A stretch of DNA of 11,918 nucleotides from Microbacterium hydrocarbonoxydans (GTDB taxonomy: Bacteria > Actinomycetota > Actinomycetes > Actinomycetales > Microbacteriaceae): the NCBI RefSeq assembly GCF_900105205.1, contig NZ_FNSQ01000008.1:1-11918 (forward strand), in the 5' to 3' direction. Below, piece after piece: positions 1 to 7,303 of this stretch (positions are counted from its first letter, which is position 1; every line of letters begins with the position of its first letter). The translations under genes were made by a program, and so were the position numbers. The notes beneath the pieces are model-generated. The model was given only the letters and a program-made list of their open reading frames with translations, was not told where the DNA came from and did no database searches.

Positions 1-1432
1 CAGGCCGCCGTCGGTGCGCACCGCGCGATCGGCGATGACCGCCTGCTGCGGGTCGCCGAGCGGTTCGTCGAACACGCCATCGCTCGGCTCGGCGCCGACG
101 ACGCGGTCGAGTACTGCGGGCATCCGCTCATCGAGGCCGCGCTCGTCGAGCTGCACCGCACGACCGGAGCCGACGCGCCTCTCGCGCTCGCCGACGCGTT
201 CGTGCGCCGACGCGGCGCGGGATTCCTCGGCGGAGTGATCTTCGGCGCGGAGTACTACCAGGACGAGCAGCCCGCCCTGGAGGCCACGAAGATGCGCGGC
301 CATGCGGTGCGCGCCTCTACCTGAACCAGGGCATCACCGACCTGTACCTCGAGACCGGCGACCCCACGATGCTCGATGCGATGCGCACCCAGTGGGACGA
401 CCTGATCTCGCGCCGCATGTACCTCACCGGGGGCACCGGCGCCCGCCACGAGGACGAGGCGTTCGGCGAGGCGTTCGAAGCTGCCGCCCGACCGCGCCGT
501 TACGCCGAGACCTGCGCGGGAGTCGCCCTCTTCGGCTGGGCCTGGCGCATGTACCTCGCGACCGGCGACGCCGCATGCATGGATGTCGCCGAGACCGCCC
601 TCTACAACGTCGTCGCCGCAGGCATCTCGACCCGCGGAGACTCGTTCACCTACGTCAATCCGCTGCAGGTGCGCGACGAACGACCCTACGGCGGAGCGGA
701 ACCCGCCGGGCGACGACGCTGGTTCAGCTGCGCGTGCTGCCCGCCGAACCTCATGCGCACGTTCGCAGCCCTCGAGCACCACGTCGCGGCGGAGCGCCCG
801 GACGGCCTCGACCTCGTTCTCTACGCTTCGGCAACCGTGCAGGCGCACGGCGCATCGGTCACGATCGACACCGCATACCCGGCTGAGGCAGCATCCGCAT
901 CGTCGTGAGTGGAGACGCCGCCGCGGGGCGTCGACGACTGGCCCTTCGCGTGCCGGAATGGGTGTCAGGCCGCACGGTCACGCTGCTCGCGACGGCGAGA
1001 CGTGGATGCGGTCGTCGACGACGGTGGATCCTGATCGACGACGCGCTCGTCGACGGCGCCGAGATCGAGCTGCGGCTGCCGGTGGAAGTCGACGTCATCC
1101 ACCGCATCCGCTCATCGACGCCGTGCGGGAACCGTCGCCGTCCGACGCGGACCGGTCGTCTACTGCGCGGTCGGTGACGCGATGATCTGATGGTCGACGC
1201 GGACGCTCTGGCCGCCAGGCCTGTCGCGCGGACGGGAGGCGCTGCGGGTGGCCTTCTCGGACCGCGGATCACCGTCGCGGCGCACCGGGTGCGAACCGGC
1301 GGTGCGCAGGCGCTGTATGCACGCGGGGTCGACCGCGCAACATCCGACGAGATCGTGGTCGAGCTGCGGCCGTTCGCGGAGTTCGACGGCGGCACGGCAA
1401 TGCGGGTGTGGATGCCGACGTCGGGGCGCTGA
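1..1432 (+). CDS. GH127 beta-L-arabinofuranosidase-like, mirror copy, N-terminus outside window
   Basis: This is the left-arm image of the gene at 10486-11918, in frame from base 1. It is the better copy for 369-883, where YLTGGTGARHEDEAFGEAF, the AETCAG ligand motif (Glu 507-509, Cys 513-515) and the CACCPPN motif (Cys 729-731, 735-737, 738-740) read in one frame. It reads IRIVVSGD through 893-911, where the right arm runs into a false stop. Its own breaks are one-base losses near 312, 886, 990, 1005, 1025, 1103, 1128 and 1179. It should not be counted as a second gene unless the palindrome proves real. Confidence 0.85.
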
Positions 1433-1467
1433 GCAGCCCGGCCGGGGCGTGGCCGGGCCGAGCGCGG

Positions 1468-1531
1468 GCGGGGTCAAAGACGCACCCGAAACCGGGCACG
1501 GGCGGGTGCGGGTCACAAACGCACCCGAAAC
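1468..1531. repeat. Mirror copy of the intergenic direct-repeat pair
   Basis: These are the reverse-complement images of the repeats at 10383-10448, at 1468-1492 and 1508-1531, reading GCGGGGTCAAAGACGCACCC and GCGGGTCACAAACGCACCC. The second copy has GGG where the right arm has the equivalent of GGGG, another homopolymer length difference. The gap 1433-1637 otherwise holds only the terminator hairpin. Confidence 0.7.
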
Positions 1532-1599
1532 GGGCGCCAGCGATGCGAAAGTGACCACCACCGTGGCACAAGCGGTGCAGGGCAGGAACGCAGGGATGC

Positions 1600-1632
1600 G
1601 GAGCGGGGCCGACCTGAGATCGGCCCCGCTCC
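1600..1632. terminator. Mirror copy of the bidirectional terminator hairpin
   Basis: GGAGCGGGGCCGA (1600-1612) pairs with TCGGCCCCGCTCC (1620-1632) around the loop CCTGAGA. Each side of the stem has a run of four where the right-arm version has five, so the same base pair has been lost from both sides of the stem in this arm. Confidence 0.72.
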
Positions 1633-1637
1633 GTGCA

Positions 1638-3100
1638 TCAGGGCTGGATGAGGATGCCATCGACCCGGCGCGCGATGCCGAGAGGGTTCGCCTCTTTGAG
1701 GGCATCCGGCAGCAGGCTCTCGGGAACGTTCTGGTAGCAACGGCCGCAGGAACCGGGTGATCGCCGCCATTCCACCGAGGTCGAGCCGACGGCTGTCGTC
1801 GCGGGTACGGCCGCCGTGCTGCTGCGCCCAGGTCACCGACACTCCGGTGGGCCACTGGTTCCAGAGCACGCGTCCGCCCGCTCCGACAGCTTGGGAAGAA
1901 GGTCGACGGCGATCTCGTCGTCGTCTTCGCCGATGATCGTGGCGGTCAGCTGCCCCTCGAGGCTGTCGGCGATGTCGAGCAGCTCGTTCTCGTCGTCGTA
2001 GGTCACCACCAGCGCCGCAGGACCGAACATCTCGCTCATGAGCGTGTGCATCTCGTCGCGCAGAGTCGCGATCGACGTCTCGAGCAGCACGGGAGACGGA
2101 GCACCGGCATCCGCATCCGCATCCGCCTCCGACCTCGCACCGGCGGAGAGCGTGCGCACGCCCGCGACTCCCCGGGTCGAGGCGAGCGAGTCGCGGAAGC
2201 CGCTCTCGATCCCACCGTTCAGCAGTGCGGATGCGGCCGGGAGCCGCTGGCCCTCGAGCTCCGCGACGATCGACGATCCCGCGGGCACGAACAGCACTCC
2301 TGGCTTGGTGCAGAGCTGTCCGGCGCTGCCGGTGACGGAGGCGACGAAGTCGCGGGCGATGCCGGCGGCATCCCTCTCGGCGGCCCGCCGCGTCACGAAC
2401 GCGGGGTTCGTGCTGCCGAGCTCTCCGTAGAAGGGAATCGGCTCGGGCGGCTCGACGCGATGTCGAACAGGGCGCGTCCGCCTCGCACCGATCCGGTGAA
2501 CGCCGCGGCCTTGATGCCGGATGCTCGCAGCGCGCGCACTCCCGCCTCGGTGCCGTGGATCGTCTGGAAGAGGCCTTCGGCGCCCGGCCGAGGCGAGGGC
2601 ATCGATCACGACGGCAGCCGTCGCGTCGGACAGCTCGGGGTGTCCGTGATGCGCCTTGAGCACCACGGCGTTGCCCGCGGCGAGCGCACTCGCGTGTCTC
2701 CCCTGCGACGGAGAACGCGAAGGGAAGTTGCTCGCGGCGAAGACGAGCGTCGCGCCGATGGGCTCGAGCTGACGGCGCAGATCGGGGCGTGGGCGCCCAT
2801 CGGCCACTCGGCGTCGGCGTGGTCGATGCGGGCGTCGAGCCAGAGGCCCTCGGGCAGCATCTCGGCGAACATGCGCAGCTGGAAGCTCGTGCGACGCAGC
2901 TCGCCCCGCAGTCGCGGCTCGGCCAGATGCGTCTCGCGCTGCGCGATCGGGATCAGCTCGTCGGCATGCTGGTCGAGGGCATCCGCCACCGCGACGAGCG
3001 CACGGCTGCGCTCGTCGATGCCGGCGCGCTTCCACTGCTCGGATGCGCGCACCGCGCGATCGATGATCTGGTCGACGCTGTCGTCTGACGTGTCGTGCAT
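1638..3100 (-). CDS. Alpha-ketoglutaric semialdehyde dehydrogenase-like, mirror copy with multiple frameshifts
   Basis: This is the left-arm image of 8798-10271. It supplies the correct reading at 2173-2177 (GGGG, giving STRGVAGVRTL), where the right arm has lost a base. Elsewhere it has many one-base losses: two near 1740, and others near 1775, 1812, 1877, 2445, 2583 (two relative to the expected reading), 2690-2725 (three) and 2790. No full-length frame survives. Start at 3100, or 3106 for the earlier ATG. The protein description is given for the right copy. Confidence 0.82.
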
Positions 3101-3102
3101 GG

Positions 3103-4595
3103 TCATGACTCCTCCTGGTTCGGGTGGTGCGGCACGAGCGCGGCGAGGTCGCCGAGCGACACGGGCACGCCCACCTGTCGATTGGTCAAGGATTCGAGGG
3201 CGGGGGCGTCGACGACGCCTCCGGTGCGGTGGCGACGAGCTTGGAGAGGGCGAATCCGCACACCCGCCCCTGGCAGAGCCCATGCCGGGGCGGGCGGTGA
3301 CCCGCACGTCTCTGGCGTCGTCGGCGCGGAGCCCGTCGACCGCGTCGGTCACCTCGGCCGCGGTCACCTCTTCGCAGCGGCAGATGTGGGTCTCGGGGTC
3401 AGCCACTCATTCCACGCGTCGGGAACGGGCTGGCTCGGTGCATGCCGATCGCGAAGCGCCGCCCCGACGCAGACGCCGGCGATGCCGTGCCATCCGTCGG
3501 GCGTCGGTCGAGACGCCGAGATCCTGTGCGACCGCGGATCCGCGAGCTCGCCCTCGGCGCACGATGCGATGGCTCCGCCGATGCCGGTGACCTCCCCGCG
3601 GCGAAGACGAGCGGATCGGATGCGCGCAGGTCGTCGTCGACGTCGATCACGAGCGATCCGTCGACATCGATGCGGGTGCGCAGGCCCAGTCCGACGGCCA
3701 GCTCGAGCTGCGGGGTGAAGCCCCAGCCGAAGGCGACGAGGTCGGCGGCCACGGTGCGCGTCGAGCCGGGACGCACGCGCCCCTTGCCGTCGACGCGGGC
3801 CAGCTCGACCTCGGACGCCCGCCCGGTGCCGCGCACCGCCGTGACGACAGTCCGCGTGCGCAGGGGCACTCGGTGACGCAGGAAGGTGGTGGCGTACTGC
3901 ACGCCCTCCCACAGCTTGCCCGGCTCCTGCAGCGCACGCAGCGGAGTGGCCGCCCAGCGCGACAGCGCATTGGCGTCGACGACCTCGACCACCTCGACCC
4001 CGGCCTCGGCGAGTCCCGCGGCGACCGACAGCAGGAAGGGCCCGGTGCCCGCCACCACGGCGCGACGCCCGGCTCGCACCTGGTTGGCCTTGAGCATCGC
4101 CTGCACGCCGCCGGCGGCCATGACCCCGGGCAGCGTCCATCCGGGCACGGGCAGCTGTCGGTCGTAGGCGCCGGTCGCGATCACGAGCCGTCGCGCCCAC
4201 GTGGTGCGCTCGGCGAGGGGCAGAGCGTCGGCGCCGCTCACTGCGCTGGTGCGCAGCGCCACCCTGTCGTCGAAGCCGTCGGTGCGCCACACCTGGCGTC
4301 CGGCGAGATGGCGGATGCGACCTGATGCCACGGATGCCGCGAGCCGGTCGCGCAGGTCGGTGTAGTGGTTCCAGTGGTGGTGGCCGGTGCTCTCGGGCGC
4401 GACGAAGGCGTCACGATGACGCTCGTCGGGGTGACGCCAGTACTGTCCGCCGGTCTGGCGCCCCGCGTCGATCAACACGACCTGCAGGCCGTGTTCGGCG
4501 GCGACGACCGCCGCGCTCAGCCCCGCGGGGCCGGCGCCGACGACCGCGACGTCGGCGAGAGGCTGATCGGATGCCGGGATGCTCTGCTCAGACAT
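3103..4595 (-). CDS. FAD/NAD(P)-binding oxidoreductase with BFD-like domain, mirror copy with frameshifted 3' part
   Basis: This is the left-arm image of 7296-8795. It is identical in translation for about the first 334 residues, to LVFAAG, then breaks at a lost base in the G run near 3597. More one-base losses follow near 3228, 3287, 3398, 3430, 3467 and 3543, scrambling the C-terminal 2Fe-2S domain in this copy only. The right arm reads straight through all of these positions, so the breaks are not evidence of a pseudogene. Confidence 0.85.
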
Positions 4596-4971
4596 GAGGC
4601 TCCTGTGCGCTCGGGCCGGCGGACTGCGTCGACTCGGACGCCTCGGACTGCTCGGACGCCCCGGACGACAGCTCCGACAGCGACAGCGGCTCGTCGGGGT
4701 CGGAGCTCTGCACGACCTGCCCCGCGCACGCCTCGACCAGGCAGGCGCGCTGGCTGCGCACGCCGTCGACGGTCACGAGGCAGTCGAAGCACACTCCGAT
4801 GCCGCAGAAGAGTCCGCGTGGGGCGTGGTCGCGGCGGGTCGTGCGCCACGAGACGATGCCGGCCCCGGCGAGGGCACCGCCGATCGTCTGCCCCGGAGTG
4901 AACGGCACCGGTGTGCCGTCGAACTCGATGCCGGTGGCGGGTTCGATGTCGTCTGTGCGCGTGCGGGTCAT
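4588..4971 (-). CDS. (2Fe-2S)-binding subunit, mirror copy (intact)
   Basis: This is the left-arm image of 6920-7303 and translates to the same 127 residues, with Cys56, Cys61, Cys64 and Cys77. It is the only gene whose two copies are both full length and identical. Its overlaps with both neighbours are kept (ATGA type at 4968-4971, and 8 nt with the FAD/NAD subunit). Confidence 0.86.
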   Translation of the reverse strand: MTRTRTDDIEPATGIEFDGTPVPFTPGQTIGGALAGAGIVSWRTTRRDHAPRGLFCGIGVCFDCLVTVDGVRSQRACLVEACAGQVVQSSDPDEPLSLSELSSGASEQSEASESTQSAGPSAQEPHV

Positions 4972-5952
4972 GCGGCGACGAGTCCTTCGAGTCGTTCGGG
5001 CGGAAGGGAGTCAGGTCGAGGTCGGTCGGCTGCGATCGCAGGGCCTGCGAGAGCAGCTTGCCGGTGCCGACCGAGAGGCCGACGCCCGCGCCCTCGTGCC
5101 CGGCGGCGTGCCAGAGCCCTGGCAGTCGAGCATCCTCTCCGATCGCCGGAAGGTGATCGGGGCAGTACGGGCGGAACCCCGAGTACGCGCGCTGCACCCC
5201 CACGTCGCGCAGGGCCGGGAACAGCCCCAGCCCGCTCGCGGCGATGCGCGCGACCGCCTCGGCCGAGAACGATCGGTCGAAGCCGACGCGCTCGCGGCTG
5301 GCGCCGAGCAGGATCGTGCCGCTCGGGGTCCCCTCGACGACCGGTGAGACCTGCAGACCGGCATCCGAGCTCGCGACATCTCCGACGTACTCGGCGGCGT
5401 AGACCTTGTGGTGCACCGTGATCGGCACCGGCTCGGTGACCAGCACGAAACCGCGTCGAGGCAGGACGGGCAGGTGCACTCCGGCGAGCGCCGCGACCTC
5501 GCCGCTCCAGGGACCCGCGCAGTTGACCACGGCACCGGCCGAGATGCGGCCGAGAGACGTGTCGACTCCGACCGCGCGGCCGTGGTCGGTGAGGATGCTG
5601 TGGACCGAGGTTCTGGTGTGCAGCTCGGCGCCATGCGCGATCGCGAGCTTCAGCAGGTGATGGGTGGCCAGCAGCGGCTGCACCTGCGCGTCGTCGGGGT
5701 AGAACGCGCCGCCGACGAGTGCGGGGTTGATGTACGGCTCGACCTCGCGCAGCCCGGCGTTGCCGTCGATCATCTCGGCACGGATGCCCAGCTCGCGCTG
5801 GTGCTCGACGAGTGCGGCCAGCCCCGCCATGCTGCCTGCGCTGCGAAGCACATCCTGCGTATCCGGCGACGAAACGAGACGCCCTTGGATTCGCCCACGA
5901 CTCGACGTGCTGTCGCCTCTGATTTTTTTTTTCGCATCCTCCCCGCCAGCAC
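4968..5952 (-). CDS. FAD-dependent oxidoreductase (DAO family), mirror copy, 5' truncated at the fold point
   Basis: This is the left-arm image of 5958-6923. It supplies the correct frame at 5263-5268 (FSAEAVARIAASG), where the right copy has an extra G. It breaks instead near 5000, where CCC replaces CCCC, so the final PERLEGLVAA is out of frame. Upstream of 5844 toward the tip the coding sequence is corrupted by the noisy shoulder. As in the right copy, the N-terminal FAD-binding motif is absent. Confidence 0.8.
5845..5935. other. Noisy inner shoulder with T10 run
   Basis: This stretch is the left-arm counterpart of about 5974-6044 but is degraded. It carries about 19 extra bases (5845-5863), several other indels, and a run of ten T at 5923-5932, which stands out in very GC-rich DNA. 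Matching blocks remain at 5864-5893 and 5908-5919. No gene reads through it cleanly. I take it as unreliable sequence next to the turn rather than a real regulatory or inserted element. Confidence 0.75.
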
Positions 5953-5973
5953 GCGCTGTGTGGCGGGAAGGAT
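5936..5973. other. Fold point (tip of the palindrome)
   Basis: ATCCT at 5936-5940 pairs with AGGAT at 5969-5973, and CCCGCC at 5942-5947 pairs with GGCGGG at 5962-5967. The loop is about GCGCT at 5953-5957. Outside this, GCCCTTGGA (5881-5889) pairs with TCCAAGGGC (6020-6028), so the palindrome continues through the apparent central spacer, only with more errors. The tip lies inside the FAD-subunit reading frame. No sequencing-adapter sequence that I recognise lies at the turn. Confidence 0.85.
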
Positions 5974-6923
5974 CTCGCCGAGGCAACAGCGCATTCTGTG
6001 CGGAACGTGGAGTTCGAATTCCAAGGGCGGTCTCGTCGTCGCCGGCAGCGCAGGCAGCATGGCGGGGCTGGCCGCACTCGTCGAGCACCAGCGCGAGCTG
6101 GGCATCCGTGCCGAGATGATCGACGGCAACGCCGGGCTGCGCGAGGTCGAGCCGTACATCAACCCCGCACTCGTCGGCGGCGCGTTCTACCCCGACGACG
6201 CGCAGGTGCAGCCGCTGCTGGCCACCCATCACCTGCTGAAGCTCGCGATCGCGCATGGCGCCGAGCTGCACACCAGAACCTCGGTCCACAGCATCCTCAC
6301 CGACCACGGCCGCGCGGTCGGAGTCGACACGTCTCTCGGCCGCATCTCGGCCGGTGCCGTGGTCAACTGCGCGGGTCCCTGGAGCGGCGAGGTCGCGGCG
6401 CTCGCCGGAGTGCACCTGCCCGTCCTGCCTCGACGCGGTTTCGTGCTGGTCACCGAGCCGGTGCCGATCACGGTGCACCACAAGGTCTACGCCGCCGAGT
6501 ACGTCGGAGATGTCGCGAGCTCGGATGCCGGTCTGCAGGTCTCACCGGTCGTCGAGGGGACCCCGAGCGGCACGATCCTGCTCGGCGCCAGCCGCGAGCG
6601 CGTCGGCTTCGACCGATCGTTCTCGGGCCGAGGCGGTCGCGCGCATCGCCGCGAGCGGGCTGGGGCTGTTCCCGGCCCTGCGCGACGTGGGGGTGCAGCG
6701 CGCGTACTCGGGGTTCCGCCCGTACTGCCCCGATCACCTTCCGGCGATCGGAGAGGATGCTCGACTGCCAGGGCTCTGGCACGCCGCCGGGCACGAGGGC
6801 GCGGGCGTCGGCCTCTCGGTCGGCACCGGCAAGCTGCTCTCGCAGGCCCTGCGATCGCAGCCGACCGACCTCGACCTGACTCCCTTCCGCCCCGAACGAC
6901 TCGAAGGACTCGTCGCCGCATGA
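5958..6923 (+). CDS. FAD-dependent oxidoreductase, DAO family (hydroxyproline dehydrogenase FAD-subunit-like), 5' truncated
   Basis: This is the FAD-dependent subunit of a D-amino-acid or amine dehydrogenase of the DAO superfamily, and probably oxidises a D-amino acid such as cis-4-hydroxy-D-proline. Recognisable parts, in order, are VEFEFQ then KGGLVVAG, REVEPYINPALVGGAFYPDD, AVVNCAGPWSGEVAALAG, PRRGFVLVTEP, and the C-terminal FAD-contact region YSGFRPYCPDHLPAIGED with AGHEGAGVGLSVGTGKL. The N-terminal dinucleotide-binding GxGxxG region, roughly 85 residues, is absent because the palindrome turns inside the gene. Frame breaks are a probable lost A near 6024 and an extra G near 6627; at 6627 the left arm reads FSAEAVARIAASG correctly. 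The stop overlaps the next gene's start (ATGA at 6920-6923). Gene order matches the LhpB position of the hydroxyproline operon. Alternatives are D-proline dehydrogenase, HcnC-like or opine oxidase beta subunits. Confidence 0.82.
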
Positions 6924-7303
6924 CCCGCACGCGCACAGACGACATCGAACCCGCCACCGGCATCGAGTTCGACGGCACACCGGTGCCGTTCACTCCGGGG
7001 CAGACGATCGGCGGTGCCCTCGCCGGGGCCGGCATCGTCTCGTGGCGCACGACCCGCCGCGACCACGCCCCACGCGGACTCTTCTGCGGCATCGGAGTGT
7101 GCTTCGACTGCCTCGTGACCGTCGACGGCGTGCGCAGCCAGCGCGCCTGCCTGGTCGAGGCGTGCGCGGGGCAGGTCGTGCAGAGCTCCGACCCCGACGA
7201 GCCGCTGTCGCTGTCGGAGCTGTCGTCCGGGGCGTCCGAGCAGTCCGAGGCGTCCGAGTCGACGCAGTCCGCCGGCCCGAGCGCACAGGAGCCTCATGTC
7301 TGA
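6920..7303 (+). CDS. (2Fe-2S)-binding subunit of amino-acid dehydrogenase complex (LhpF/HcnA/SoxA-N-like)
   Basis: This 127-residue protein has a plant-type ferredoxin fold like the N-terminal domain of sarcosine oxidase alpha and stand-alone LhpF or HcnA subunits. Cys56, Cys61, Cys64 and Cys77 (motif GLFCGIGVCFDC, then QRAC) fit the C-x4-C-x2-C-x(n)-C cluster pattern. It would pass electrons between the flavin subunits in the cytoplasm. After about residue 88 there is an unusual tail rich in Ser, Glu and Gln to residue 127, not needed for the fold. The start is fixed by the ATGA overlap with the upstream gene and an AAGGA at 6904-6908. It overlaps the next gene by 8 nt. The left-arm copy translates identically, so this frame is secure. 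The exact amine substrate of the complex cannot be read from this subunit. Confidence 0.88.
   Translation: MTRTRTDDIEPATGIEFDGTPVPFTPGQTIGGALAGAGIVSWRTTRRDHAPRGLFCGIGVCFDCLVTVDGVRSQRACLVEACAGQVVQSSDPDEPLSLSELSSGASEQSEASESTQSAGPSAQEPHV

Larger units (their letters stand above)
5..5952. repeat. Left arm of giant inverted repeat
   Basis: This arm is the reverse complement of 5958-11918. Base 5 pairs with base 11918, and homology runs inward to the tip near 5955. From 5 to 5844 the match to 6045-11918 is nearly exact, but this arm is 34 nt shorter (5840 against 5874 nt). The differences I could find are almost all one-base losses in G/C runs, for example CCC here for CCCC in the partner. From 5845 to 5952 the match becomes noisy, with an inserted stretch of about 19 nt and a T run. 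Judged by reading frames, this is the less accurate arm. Most likely it is one strand of a fold-back read or assembly chimera and not a second genomic copy. Confidence 0.97.

Noticed and set aside
2046..3590. A 514-codon plus-strand frame
   Set aside because: It lies antisense to the aldehyde dehydrogenase and FAD/NAD subunit, is Arg-rich and resembles no family. It is a high-GC shadow frame.
1638..3600. Aldehyde dehydrogenase and oxidoreductase pseudogenes in the left arm
   Set aside because: Nearly every frame break is a one-base homopolymer loss absent from the other arm; decay would have left substitutions as well.
5923..5973. A T10 run with a nearby hairpin, read as an intrinsic terminator
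   Set aside because: The hairpin is the tip of the window-long palindrome, the T run precedes it on the plus strand, and both lie inside the truncated FAD-subunit reading frame in degraded sequence.
4517..6481. A 654-codon minus-strand frame crossing the tip
   Set aside because: It is the mirror image of the previous case: antisense of the right copy read into the left FAD-subunit copy.
5408..7303. A 631-codon plus-strand frame crossing the tip into the 2Fe-2S gene
   Set aside because: Its first part is the antisense of the left FAD-subunit copy and it is joined across the fold point. It is open only because of the palindrome and two coincidental frame joins.
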